From Rhabditoides inermis (taxonomy: Eukaryota; Nematoda; Chromadorea; Rhabditida; Rhabditidae): a DNA stretch of 64,000 nt. The translations under genes and the position numbers were made by a program. Under the pieces are notes generated by a model, which was not told where the DNA came from, did not search any database, and was given only the letters and a program-made list of their open reading frames with translations. Position 1 is the stretch's first letter. Every line of letters starts with the position of its first letter. Positions 30,095-42,530 of this stretch are shown here, piece after piece. The DNA lies in assembly GCA_963966185.1 (NCBI GenBank), contig CAWZYM010000149.1, positions 1 to 64,000 on the forward strand. Direction: 5' to 3'.

Positions 30095-33000
30095 TTGTTT
30101 TTTTATGTGATTCGACTATTTGTATTTGACTCGATTCCCTTGCAGGACCGTGTTCTGGAGATGAATGCTTCGGACGAGCGCGGAATCGCCATTGTCAGGA
30201 ACAGGGTTCGTGAATCACACATTTATTTTTATTCAAGTTGTAATGTCTTAATTGGGGATGGGGGGTTTCTTGTCTTGTTAGTCTTGAGCTTGAGTATTTA
30301 AGCGGTGTTACGTGTTGGACAGGTTGCAATAAACCAGTTGAAATTAGTGATCTTTATCATTCACTATAATATGTGATGATGGCAAAACGTATTTGATATG
30401 GCTTTCTAGTGTTGTGAGTTCTTAGTATGCTTACATGATGTTTCTTCCAGATCAAGGAGTTTGCGCACCGCGCGGTCGCGCCCTCGTCCCTCGGTGGAAA
30501 GTGCGCCGCGTTGAAGGTGATGTTCTTCTGACTTATTGATTGGTCCTTTTTAGTCGAATTCATCTGATTGCAGGTGATCATTCTGGACGAGGCTGACGCG
30601 ATGACGTCAGCCGCGCAGACGGCACTCAGAAGGACTATGGAGGCATACAGCAAGACGACAAGGTACGACTTGTGTTGTTTCCCTGAGTGTTATGTACCTA
30701 TTTATATGTACTCGCTTTGCAGGTTCTTCATGATCTGCAACTACATCTCGCGCATCATCGACCCGCTGACGTCGCGCTGCGCCAAGTTCCGCTTCAAGCC
30801 GCTGCCAGTCGAGAGTCAGATCGAGAGGTGGGAGGGGAGGGAGGGAGGGATATAGTCGGTTGTTTTATTATTTAGATTCTGGTCCTAATTCTTGGTATGT
30901 GAGAGAGAGATATGAGAACATATATGAGAGAGATAGAAAGAGATAGAGAGATGGTTAATTATTTTGATTATTATTTGCTATTATGCGTATTATGTGACAG
31001 TCGTGAAACATATAGGAGGGAGGGAGTGGGAAAGAGATTAATGAGTTTTAGATTCTGATCTGATTTTGATAGGATTATTTTCAACAATTGTGTTGTGAGG
31101 TAGTCGTAAAACATATTCGAGCTGGATTGCGATTAATGAAAAATGGGAGCGTTTTGCGTGAAAATGCAAGAGGATACAGATTGAGAGAACATGTGTTTTC
31201 AGGATGAAGTATATCTGCGCGGAGGAGAAGGTGCAGCTGGATGACACTGCCCTGGAGACACTCATCGCACTGTGCGAGGTAGCTCCGTAAAACTCTGGTA
31301 TCGTAAGCAACCAATAAGGCGATTTTAACCGCATTACAAAAGTTACACAACGGTTTGTCCGATAACTTCGCGCGCGAGCGAGCCGAGGCGGACTCGGATA
31401 ATGCCCACTGTACTGTTATGGTTGCCATACGGTATGAACATATGGTCATCGGTCGTGAACCCATCTTCAGCGCCTTTTAAAAGATGTCACAAACCCGGCG
31501 CGAATTTGCCGCGGCCGCCCAGTATAAGAGGAAGCGCGACAGCCTGTCCAAGACGTTCGAGTGTCGCTTTTCACACACGCCTGCATTAGGCAGTATGCCA
31601 GCATGCGTAACCTTGTAACATTACAAGAATTTTACTAAAGAAAATTAATTATCTCTTAAAAGTACTCGCGTAAAGAGAGTCAGTTTGTCTTGACCCAATT
31701 CAACAAAAGCGCATGCATAAAACGTTTACAAATACTAACACAAACCTGCTCCTCTCTCTCTCTCCCTCTCTCTCTCTCTCTAATATTGATTACATTTCAT
31801 CGATTTCATCGATTCATCGAACAGATATGCGCAGGTTTGTGTTAGTATTTGTAAACGTTTTATGCATGCGCTTTTGTTGAATTGGGTCAAGACAAACTGA
31901 CTCTCTTTACGCGAGTACTTTTAAGAGATAATATATGTGCTTTTGTTAAATTTCATAGAAATTTCTTTTCTACCTGATTGCCAAGCTCCGTTGTTCATTC
32001 GTATGCGCAAAACTATGATGAATGACACAATTTCTACTGGTAGCAAGTCATTGAATATACTACATTCTACAGGTCGTGTTTGTTGCGTATGTACAACAAC
32101 GTTTCTCATGGTATCAAAAGAAACGCTTTGAAAGAAATTTTACTCTTTATTTTGGATCGCTGAGGCGTAAGTGCATGTCTACTACCGTCTGCGCGCTCTG
32201 CCAATATCGCGCACTCTCGCGCTCTCTCTCGCGCCCCCGCCGCCCACCGGGAGAGAGCTAGCAGCCAGCGTTGACTGGAAACGGTCCACACACACACACC
32301 CACACGCTGGCCTCTCGCCTCATGGGTGCGCGCGATCGCTCATAACTTCTTTCATAGAAAAGATACAAAGATGGAGTCAACCAGTGATCTGGCCTACGGA
32401 ACCGTGCGAATCTAACTAACATGAATGGAATGAGTTCACGTTGCTGCTAACATGACCTTTGGATATCGCTTCTTGAAAATTCTAGCGCGAGCCTTATCCT
32501 AAGCCAAAAGAGAGGGCGCTGCGCGCCCTCTCTAATTTTGAAACGTATGTGTTCATATTGAACACATTTCACTATATAAACTTCTCCCTATCATGAGACC
32601 ACTGGGGTGCGCTTTTCGATCACCCTGGCGCGTCCTTACCGTTTCTGGACGCTAAAGCTACCATAAAAATTGCGATTTTTACGGTAAGCGCTTATCGTTC
32701 GGAAACGGTTGCGCTATTGCGCGCAAACGATACCAGAAGTTTGAGGAGAGGGGAGGGAGAGAGAGAAAGGGAAAAGAGGGAGAGAGGGAGGAGAGAGAGA
32801 GAGAGAGAGAGAGTCGATGTATTCAGGGCGATCTTCGCAAGTCGATCACGACGCTGCAGTCTCTCGCCTCGTCTCGCCGACACATGGACGGCAAGCTGGT
32901 CGAGCAGATGAGTGGACGCATCCCAGATGAGGAGGTGAGTCATCTTCATCTCTCTCTCCCCTCTTTCTCCCTCTCTCTCCCTCCCTCTCTCCCTCTCTCT

Positions 33001-33531
33001 CCCTCTCTCTCCCTCTCTCTCCCCTCTCCCTGTCATGTCCCCCCCTCCAGGTGGATGCCATCCTCGCCGCGTGCCAGTCTGCCAGTGGCAGCTCTGCCAT
33101 CGACTCGGCTGTCGACGCCTTCCGCCGCCGCGGACACGGAGTCGGACAGCTCATCACACAGGTGAGGGATACTGTACTCGGAAATGAATACGGTACTGTG
33201 CACGCGCATGCGGTTCTGTGTTGTGGCTGTGATCGATGTAGCTTTTCTCTCAGCTGACTCCCATTCTCATCGCCCACTCGGCTCTCACTGATATGGGCAA
33301 GGCGGAGGTGTTCGAGACTATGGCGGTGAGTGGAGGGAGAAGGGGGGGGGGAGAGGAGAGAGAGGGAGAGAGAGAGGAAGGGGGAAGGAAGGGATAGAGA
33401 GAGGGAGGGAGAGAGAGAGTCTGCTTCTCCAGGAGTGCGAGGCTCGTCTGATCGACGGTGCCGACGAGTCGATCCAGCTGCTTCACCTCTGCACTGTCAT
33501 GCAGGCGCAGTTCATCAAGAGTGACCTGTAG
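29464..33531 (+). CDS. rfc-4: Replication factor C subunit 4 (clamp loader ATPase)
   Basis: AAA+ subunit that helps load the PCNA clamp. [11 protein letters not shown] start, then [15 protein letters not shown], Walker [27 protein letters not shown], Walker B with [20 protein letters not shown], and sensor/SRC motif [15 protein letters not shown]. After a long intron (31279-32826) it resumes with sensor-2 [11 protein letters not shown], followed by the collar helices [12 protein letters not shown] and a C terminus [19 protein letters not shown] at 33529-33531. The sequence follows human RFC4 closely over its length. The 1.55-kb intron carries a complete composite repeat. Other introns hold CT/GA microsatellites (about 30050-30085, 32946-33040, 33330-33420). 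Confidence 0.95.
31652..32535. mobile_element. Composite repeat copy 2, Helitron/HINE-like, inside RFC4 intron
   Basis: Starts A|TC at 31651-31653. Inverted arms of about 100 bases lie at 31649-31749 and 31831-31931, separated by a short CT run. The leader word ending TTTCATAGAAATT follows, then about 250 bases of middle sequence and a 3' module (about 32200-32535) clearly homologous to 11700-12024, for example CTCATAACTTCTTTC and CTGGAAACG in the same order. The terminal 11-bp hairpin (32509-32519 with 32523-32533) leads into CTAA|T at 32532-32536. Same architecture as copy 1 without the expanded minisatellite. No coding capacity. Confidence 0.65.
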
Positions 33532-33921
33532 ATGACGTCACTTCCGGTTTATGACGTCACTCCGTGACGATTTGATCTACCTTTTCTGATCTACATTGTG
33601 TAGCTTTCCTTGCCTTGTATATGCGCTCAACATGAGAGTATCTCCCACCCACCCCCGGTCTCATTTTGTTCACTTTGGATTCTCAATTTTAGTTTGGAAG
33701 TTGTAGTATTCTGGTTTTTGACGATAAAGTCTTTGCATATGCGGGTGTGACGAGGATTTGTTTGGGTTGTATTGGATTACAGGGTCGCTGTGAATTCGGG
33801 ATATGGGCAATAGGAGAGGGAGGGAGGGAGGGAGAGTGGGAGAGAGAGAGAACGAGAGAGAGAAGGCGAGACGAGATAAATATATCTGACATGGCAGTCA
33901 TTCACACGGAACCCGTGTTTC

Positions 33922-33954
<33 letters not shown>

Positions 33955-34001
33955 CCTCTCGCTATTATTTATGGCAGGAAGGGTGTTGGGTGGAGAAAAT
34001 G
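33532..34001. other. RFC4 3' region
   Basis: 3' UTR and spacer, with GA-rich (33805-33880) and CT (33925-33960) runs. No gene seen. Confidence 0.4.
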
Positions 34002-35096
34002 CATTCTCTTTTGAAAAGTACAAGCGTAAAGTACCTCTGTTTGGGTTTATCTCAATTCAACAAAAGCCCATGCATAAAACTATTATTTCTATTCTAAACT
34101 ATAAACACAAACCTGCTCTCTCAAACGATATGTAGAAACGTATACTTTATCGATAATTTATCAATAAGGGCTAGATAGATAATATATTTTCTTATTTCTT
34201 ATGAAAGTATTGTGAAAGTGAAAACCAATAAACAGCTATAGAACTATCGTTTAGTTTACCATGATGTTTTCATTGTTTTTGAATGTAAACAAATCCAAGA
34301 GCTTTTTGATAGATGACTTATTTAATGAACGGGTTGATAGAATGTGAGTGATAGAATGTGTGTGTGCAATAGTATATTCATCTTGGTATTTGATTGTCAA
34401 TGTATTTATGATCGTTTTGAGAGAGCAGGTTTGTGTTTATAGTTTAGAATAGAAATAATAGTTTTATGCATGGGCTTTTGTTGAATTGAGATAAACCCAA
34501 ACAGAGGTACTTTACGCTTGTACTTTTCAAAAGAGAATGAATGCCCTTTTGTTGAATTTCGAAGAAATTCTTTTTTTTTCAAATGTTAATGTATCAATCT
34601 ATGTATCAATGTATCATGTATTAATGTTAATGTACTGATAGTTTCACAGAAACTATCAGTATTTGTTTAAAGTGAATCAACAAATATAACAAACAACAAC
34701 AATAACAACAACAATACAACGCGCGTGAACGACTACGCAAATCACAAACAGTGTGCACATTATCGCGCTCTCCCGCACACATTCTGCAACACGAACCAAT
34801 GAGCGCGCGGGGGCGGGGCTAATGAGCGGGTCTTTCAGCGAATCAGCGACCAGCAGCATACCTCACAGACGTGCAGACCTAACCAGCGAACATATTTTTG
34901 GGTCTTAAACTATTGTTTCATGTTTTGTTTTGGTTTATAGTTGTTCAACGGGCGATTTAGAGACAATATCATGATATAACTCTGAAACATTTAATATTTG
35001 AATGATTTACAAGCTATTTTGGAGGCCCTGCGGGCCGAGCGGCTCTGCGCGCCGCTGGATAGAACCCAAACGATCGGCGCTTCGCGCCGATCCTAA
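34002..35096. mobile_element. Composite repeat copy 3 (related inverted-arm element, end uncertain)
   Basis: Inverted arms of about 127 bases, 34002-34128 and 34412-34539, start CATTCTCTTTTGAAAAGTAC. They share words with copies 1 and 2: AAAAGTAC at the end, TTCAACAAAAGC, GCATGCATAAA-like words and AACACAAACCTGCTC. The right arm is followed by the shared leader CCTTTTGTTGAATTTC. No homologue of the 3' module is seen, but at 35072-35092 a hairpin (GATCGGCGC-TTC-GCGCCGATC) leads directly into CTAA|T (35093-35097), the same end type as copies 1 and 2. Whether the two parts form one element is inference. Confidence 0.45.
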
Positions 35097-36114
35097 TGCT
35101 CTCATATTCCCATCACGAAATACGAAATACTCCAATGCGGAAGTATACCTGTCTACCTTCCCCCACTTTTCTCTCGCCATTGTTTTGTGTCTCTATTTTT
35201 CGACGGAACTCTCTAGGGAAAAAAGCAGGAAAAGATTCGGCGCCGTGCTCCGCCGCTGTCGACAAATAACTATTTTCCGTTTCTATGCTCCCCTTCGCGT
35301 TTCTCTCTCCCCCCTCTCTCTTCTCTCTCCATCTCTATCCCTCTCTCTGTCTCTAATCATTCTATGCTCATGTCTGATAACACTGCTCCCTGATTAGGTG
35401 AGTTTGAAATTATTCAAGCGTGATCGTTACCTGTTGGTTTATTCACGAAGCGAAGATGATGACTTGGAATTTGAGCTTTCCTAACGTCTCAGAGTCCAGG
35501 CGACTTTCCTATTCTTTTGACTCATTCACTTGAATATTCACGGGGTTGTGTGTATTGGAAAGAGCGCATAAGCCCTTCTCTGCCCTCCATATTTATGCAT
35601 TTTATACGCTGCTCTCTCTCTCTCACTTTCCCATACTCTCTCGTCTTGCTCGAGCCTAGTCATTTTTCCCAACGACACACACACATAATCGCCTCCGTTC
35701 CCAGTCTCCCACGATTTACATTCTCCCTCCTTTCCGAGACTTGCCAGAGTTTTGCTCCTATGAATGTCTGCGAACGTTTTTCTCCTCTCCTCTCTTCCTC
35801 GTGTTCTATTCGCGTGTCTCAGTTTCAATTTGCGCAAGGAATTGAAGCGAGAAAATGTGATTCGTCTTGTCTCGCGAGGGCCGAGCGACTCTGATATATG
35901 CGCGAGTCTCGAATAGAATTTTTTTTGGGCGAGAGTGAGTGTGCGTGTGAAACGGAGAGGGCGAGTAGACGGAGAGAGAGGGAGAGAGGGAGATGAGTTG
36001 CCGTCGGCTGTCACTTCTGCCGGCTCCTCCTGTCTGCCCAACTCCTGCCACTTCGCGAGCAGCGTATTGTCATTCGATTCCTGTCCTCCTATTTGCTCCT
36101 ACTCTCCTTCCACG
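35097..36114. other. Upstream region of the LACT-like gene
   Basis: Pyrimidine-rich with CT runs (35305-35355, 35610-35645). The small open frames here lack domains. Probably promoter and 5' leader. Confidence 0.35.
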
Positions 36115-36422
36115 ATGAGGCTGTGGCTTGCAGCGTGTATGGTTGTGAGTGGGATCGGGGAGACCCGCTCGGTGCGCGCCGCCTCGCCCATAGAGCTCAA
36201 GGTGTCCGCCACCCAGAGGACACTCAACATTGGAGCCCGCATTGTTGATGCCAAGTACGCGCCGCTAGAGGAGGTGTTCAGGTGGGGATCACTTTTGATT
36301 TGCGATAAAAAAGGAAATCATCAGATCTTCGTTTCTGTGTGGCGAAGAGCGCGCAGGGGCATCTTTCGCCGTGTATGAGAATGGAAAGCTGGCAGCAGAG
36401 TTGTGGGGCGGGTGAGTGGAGA

Positions 36423-36469
<47 letters not shown>

Positions 36470-38529
36470 GAGATGAGAAAGATCCTTTCAAGCTGGGCGG
36501 ACGCGGAGAAGCGCACTCCGTGGAAGGAAGACACAATCAGCGTCTTGTTCAGCACCACAAAGGTATTCACCATGCTACTGCACACAATAATAGAAACGAA
36601 TCGTCTGACGTCTGACTGAAGACACTTTTTGACACAATAATGATAATAGATCTCTTGGTCTTTCTGAAGACATCTGTCACCTTTTAGAGTATCTCCTCTG
36701 TGATGCTCGCGTACGTGATGGACCGGGAGGGCCGCTCCTACTCCGAGAAGATCAGCTCCTTCTGGCCGGAGTTCGGCAAGCACGGCAAAGAGAACATCAC
36801 CATTCTACAGGCCACTCTGCATCAGGTATGTCATTCTTCCTATGTCTGTCTCCCCCGATATTTTACCTTTCTGTCATGATCAGAATTCAATTTGAGTTAG
36901 ACCAACACGAAGAGTGATATGTGTTCTTCACACAGGCCGGTCTTCCGTACACGACTGCGAATGTCTCCCGGGAAGACGTGGCCGACCACCGGCGGATGAG
37001 CAAGTACTTCGAGGACGCCACCCCAGTCTGGACACCCGGAGAGCACGCGGGGTGAGGGCATAATTACATAATTTGACGCGGGTTACGGTAGGATAATAAT
37101 TCGATCTTCTTGTAAAGACAAGGGTTACGGTAAGAGAATAATTCAACCTCCTCGCAGCTATCACGCGCTCACGTTCGCCTTCCTGCTCGACCAGATCGTG
37201 CGACGCATCGACGGCCAGCACAGGGGCATCAACGACATACTCAAGCAGGACTTTGTGGGCAAGTACGGTGGGTGTTGATGGTTTCGATATTAGAATAGCA
37301 TGAAAAATAAAATAAAAATATTCGGAATGCATACATTTTATTGCGCCGAATGGAAGATGGTTCACTAATCGCGCTGTTCTGAGTGAGCTTGTGACAAGTG
37401 TCGTTCAGGCATCCGCGACCTGTCGATCGGCCTGGCTTCCGCGAGTGACAACGAGCGGGTGGCGACGATACGCCAGCTGACAGACTCCGAGGTGGAGGAG
37501 GAGGGACGGTGGAATCCCGAGGCGCTCCGGAGGTGAGAGTGTAAATAACAATTTGTAGTTGTAGAAGGATATTTGCAGTTGCGTGTGAAGAATACTTTTA
37601 ACATTCTACTGTGCTTTGCTCTTTGCGGCGATGTTATAAAGATACATTCATACATTCTTTTCACTTTCAGATACAATCTCGGCTACAACGCGCACAACGA
37701 GCGGCTCTACGAGACGTGGCCGTGGATCACCACCGAGGATGTGGGGATCATTTCAAATTCAAAAACATTGATTGTCTTGCAGTACAACGTGCTGGAGAAC
37801 CGCCTTCTCCCGATGCCATCGAATATGGGTGTGGGCAACGCGCGCTCACTCGCCGAGCTACACGACACGGTGAACCGAGGAGTGATCAGGTATGTTATCA
37901 GCAGGTTCCTATCCGTCTCTCGTCTCTCTCTCTCTTCTCTCTCACTTATAACTTATAACAAACCATATGGGTAGCGAATCCTCCCGCGTGATTTATGTTC
38001 ATTTGTTCACAATCTTGTCTACGTTACCTCCTAGCCCCGCCTTCCTCTCGGCGCACCTCTCGAGGCCGGTGTTGGAAGACGCGTCAGACGTCGTCATCCG
38101 CTATCCCGAATCAAAGGGATACGGATTCCAGTTCACCAAGAACCCCAAGGTGCGTCCGTCTCGTTTATTCCTTTCTCCTGTGATTATCGTACCATTGGAA
38201 AATCGTTGCGTTACCTAGTCTTCCTTCGACCCCCTCCACAGAGTAATCTCTCGAATGGGGGGATATCTTCATTTACCACTAGATCTACTGAGTGAGATCA
38301 TTTGAGAACGAGAGTTGAAAGCGTTCACGACATGTCTGCAATAGTTCTTTCTCCAGTCGCAATGGGTGTTCGGGCACTCTGGATTCGGAGGGCAGAACGT
38401 GCGAATCGACACCAACAACCGACTCACCTACGCATACGTCACCAACGCGCTCAAGATAGCTGATGCGGAGCAGGTGAGAGGAGGGAGGGGGGAGAGAGAA
38501 AGAGAGAGGGAGAGAGAGGGAGAGAGAGA

Positions 38530-38575
<46 letters not shown>

Positions 38576-38665
38576 AGGAGAGAGAGAGAGATCACAATCG
38601 GATCGCGCGCGTTGCAGGTCGCTCCCTGGCACAAACTGGTCAAAAAACTCTACGAGCTACACTAA
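36115..38665 (+). CDS. Secreted beta-lactamase-fold serine hydrolase (LACT/LACTB-like)
   Basis: Class C beta-lactamase/penicillin-binding-protein fold, an expanded lact family in nematodes with largely unknown substrates. Signal-like start MRLWLAACMVVSGIGETRS. Then SSFLCGEERAGASFAVYENG, and the SxxK motif STTK with SISSVMLAYVMDREG (the Ser is the presumed nucleophile). HAGYHALTFAFLLDQIV fits the Tyr-x-x second motif. FGHSGFGGQNVRID fits the third HxG-type motif near the C terminus, and KKLYELH ends at TAA 38663-38665. Ten or so exons in good phase, for example 36115-36281 followed by an acceptor at about 36324. The second motif is YHA instead of the canonical YxN, as in eukaryotic LACT proteins. 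One intron (37055-37155) carries two TTACGGTA-type repeat units, another (38476-38617) a GA array. Confidence 0.9.
37070..37160. repeat. Two units of the TTACGGTAG dispersed repeat in a LACT intron
   Basis: Two units of about 45 bases (GGTTACGGTAGGATAATAATTC and GGTTACGGTAAGAGAATAATTC, each shown only in its core) match the tandem at 8490-8680, and together fill the intron. Confidence 0.8.
38478..38592. repeat. GA microsatellite in LACT intron
   Basis: Impure GA/GGGA tract that fills the last intron of the LACT-like gene. Confidence 0.9.
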
Positions 38666-39465
38666 TTCCACGTCCCTATAAGTAATACAATGCATAAATA
38701 GTTTTGAATTCTTTTTCGCTTCAATCGTCTACACTTCAAAAAAAACCATCATTTGCATGAACAAGAGTTCGCTCGCAACCTACAAGGCAATAAACCCCAG
38801 ACGGGAGCCAAAAGTTATGTCACCATGAATGAACCCCTACCGCAAACCCACCCATCATCACTCAAACCACACCAACACACAACATAGTTTCGAATAATTT
38901 ATATGTGTGTTTGTCGCGTATTTTAACCGTTTTACAACATCGCATCATTATCATCATCATCGAGTGTCACTGCTCTCATACTTACAAGACCATAGAGACT
39001 ATATGAGTATAGCGGGAGTGGGCTAGGGCTAAGGCTAGAGAGGGGAGCAAGTGGGCGCAGCATCGCCGATTGACCCGCCACTGTGCGTGGCGCCGCCCCA
39101 GCACCGCCCAGGCACAGTAGACCACTCTGGTCTAGTGACACCGGAAACACGCGCCGGGCCGACGCCACACCACATTCATCGGAGCTGGCTGTAAAGGGAT
39201 AGGGGAGGGGGGAGGGGGAGGGAGCAAGGCGGGGGTGCGGGTGTGTGCGCGGGCTGACAAGTGAAAGCACGGGACGGACCTCCCACGGAGGGCCGGGGGA
39301 CAAGGAACAAGTACACATACACCACCATACATTACATTGATACAATACACGTCTGCTCGGGAGCCAATCTGTGTGCGGAGAGTGATGGGAGAGAGGGAGA
39401 GAGACGGGGAGACAAAAGGGGCGAGTAATCATCGTGTCAATGGGGGGCAGAAAGCGAGAGGGCGA
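38666..39465. other. Convergent 3' spacer between LACT-like gene and MO25
   Basis: Both flanking genes end here. AT-rich on the left with an AATAAA-like word (about 38766-38790), GC-rich and low in features at 39020-39300. Probably two 3' UTRs. Confidence 0.4.
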
Positions 39466-39756
39466 TCACGCCTTCATCTCCTGGATCTGTTTGATCAGGT
39501 ACGCCTGAAATGGGTCGTCGTCACTATCCTCCCCCTCTCTCCCTCTCTTCCGCCTCTCTCTCTCCCCCTCCCCCCTCTCTCTCTCTCTCTCTCCCTCCCC
39601 ACCTTCTCATCGTTGAACTGTTCGTCCTCTGTGCGCTCGTTGTGGAAGGCGGACAGGAAGTCGACGAGCTTCTCCCTGTTCCTCAGAAGAATGTCGGCGA
39701 TCGCGCGAGGCTTGTTCGGATTCGCCACAAACACCTAAACAACCCACGTGGACAAT

Positions 39757-39788
<32 letters not shown>

Positions 39789-42084
39789 ACAATAATAATA
39801 ATAATAATAAACAACATCAACCACAATCAATCGATCAATCAATCAACAATAACAACCCACCTTGAAGACATGGAACGCCTCAAACTGAATGCTCTTGCTC
39901 TTCTCCTTCAGCAGATTCATCATCAACTTCAAGTTGTCGGGGTTGCTGCAAACACGAATCAGTAATAAAAAAACAAGTAATCAGTCAAATCACCACTCAC
40001 CTGATATACCGGGTCATCACATTGAAGTTGTGTCGGTCCAATAACAACTCACCGAGCAGCTGAAAATCAATCAATAAAAATAAAATCAATAATTCTAATA
40101 ATAAAAAACTTACCTTGAGCGACTGCCGGCGGGTGACGTAGTTCTCAGAGTTGAGCAGCTTCTGATACTCACCTGAAATGCATTCATCAACACCTCTCTC
40201 ATCTCTCTGTCTCTGTCTCTCTCTCGCTCTTTCTCTTTCTGTCTATCTCTCTCGCACTCACCGAAGAAGCGGTCATAGTTGTTGTCGAGGTACTCGGCGC
40301 AGATCGACTTGTGCCGAGTGATCAGCTCCTACAAAGAAACATTCCAACACTGAAGCACAAACAAAGAGACTCACCTTGAAGGTGGAGAAGGCGTCCGAGG
40401 CAATGTCGAACGACGACATCTCCACGTACTGAAACGGGTACCAATGGAAAGGCTCCGCCCTCTATGCCCCGCCCCCACACATACCTCAAAGAGCTTGTAG
40501 AATATCTCGTGTGCGAGGAGCACCTTGGCGAGCTGCTCGCTGCGGATGCACTCGCGCACCATCGAACCGCACGTCATCGCAATCTCCGGGTTCTCGTACC
40601 TAAAACAAAAGCGTGAAGCGACTCGAACCATCACGGTTGTCCGCTGCTTCCCCATCCTCCTCTCAACACTACTCATTCCTCGACGAGTCAAAATCTCTGC
40701 CTCCTCCTCCCCCACCCACCCCTGTACGAGTGCGATGACGACCTCCGGGCGGCACAGCATGTACTCCACCGTCGGAGACCGCGTGCCGATCTGACGACGC
40801 AGCAGGTTGTTGAAGATCTGCGCCACGTCCTGCAACAACGCAAAGTACGCATGGAAAACAGAAAACGGCAAAGTCTCGCCCTCACGCACGCAAAATACAA
40901 ACCGTGCCAACTATTTGAACTCGCAATGTCCACATGAATGATATCGGTTTTCCACAGAGCCAGTAAAACACACACAAAAAATCGACAGTTCACTTGGCAC
41001 CCACCTTCTTAGCCTCAAAGTCGAGCTTGGCGAGATTTCGGATCAGCATCGGCAGCACGTTGGCACCGTACGTTTCCTGCGCCAGCTGCGCAATCTGAAT
41101 CAATCGATAAATCACGCAATCAATCAATACACCCCACAATCAATCGATACTGACCTGCTCGGCGACGGGCTCCTGTCCGTCCTGTCCGTAGATGATGCCC
41201 TTGATCATCTGCAGCCATTTGTTCACCTCCTCCACTGCCTTCTCCGACTTCTTGTCGCCCTGAAAAATCGATACTATTGATTGGTACAAATCAATCAATA
41301 CTTCCATCCCCATAACTGAATCGATCGATACAGTTCCGCTTCCGAACCTGCTACTCACAAACAACCCCCTGTCACCGCATAACATGACATCAGGATCGCG
41401 TGACTCCATATTTCGTCCACTGCCAAAACATCATCACATTTCACAACAGAAGAGAAATAGGCTCCCCATCCTTTTACATCCCTCTCAACGGCAACAGAGA
41501 ACCGCGTCGGTCAAACAGGATACAGACGACCACAAACAGTCACTCTTCAAACACCACCTCGCGTCCGCACAGTCGCCATACATTTGCATGCACGCACTCT
41601 CTGGAGCGAACAAAGCGCGCGAAGAGATGTACTATGACATCACTCCTATTCCCAATCCTATCCATTGTACCACTTCAAAATCAGAGAAAGAGAGAGAGAC
41701 CATACTATCACAATCTCCTCTCGTCTCTCATCTCCCTAATAGAGTACATGCGTATTTTGCATCCGTTCTTGGTTTCTTCCATTTTCTCTGCGTGGTTCAA
41801 TTTCAAAATTCCCCACACAATCGCAGGCGCAGCAGCAGCGAAAAACCACCAAATTCCAGAAAGAAAATGCGGTGTGCAAGAAGGGAAAGGAACGGCGACA
41901 TTGATACATGTAACCATAGACTGTGTAAGCATTACCAAATCGAGCAGAACAAGGTCAAAAACACAAAACACAAAAGATCAAAATACAAAATCCACACCTT
42001 TTCAAGGAGGGCGAGCGCCTCGCGGAGGTTCTTCACCACATCCGCCGGCGACTTGTGCGACTTACCGAAGATCGGCAGTGGCAT
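39466..42084 (-). CDS. mop-25: MO25/CAB39 scaffold protein
   Basis: Armadillo-like scaffold that with STRAD activates LKB1 and also binds GCK-family kinases. ATG 42084 starts [20 protein letters not shown] (MO25 proteins begin [17 protein letters not shown]). Further exons: [189 protein letters not shown] and the end [12 protein letters not shown] at TGA (39466-39468). About 12 exons, full family length. The first intron (41258-41997) is by far the longest. An ATTGCAG acceptor lies just before the ATG. Confidence 0.95.
39759..39811. repeat. (CAA)n/(ATA)n microsatellite in MO25 intron
   Basis: CAA trinucleotide run turning into AATAATA, between the last exons of MO25. Confidence 0.9.
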
Positions 42085-42187
42085 CCGTCTGCAATCAAAC
42101 AATCCGTCAATCAAACAACGCATATCCCAACAACTCACGGAGCGGAATGTGTCATTTCCCAGATTCATTCAACCGAATGAAGCTGGC

Positions 42188-42232
<45 letters not shown>

Positions 42233-42487
42233 AAAGGATCGAGTCATCGAGTAAATGTTGAGAACGTTTATAAAATAAAATCCGAGCACAAGCCGAAATT
42301 GCTTGTGATTCATAACAATGCGTGCATCGTTCACGCAAGGCGAGAGAAGAAGAAGAAGAAGAAATGAGTCAGCATGAACTCTACTGCCACCACAATCAAT
42401 GGCGTATTGAAGAGTGCGCTCACTATGCGAGACTTGGTAGAATCACCGAGTTGAATGAGACAGAGTCAGAGACAGGGAAAATAGAAA

Positions 42488-42530
<43 letters not shown>

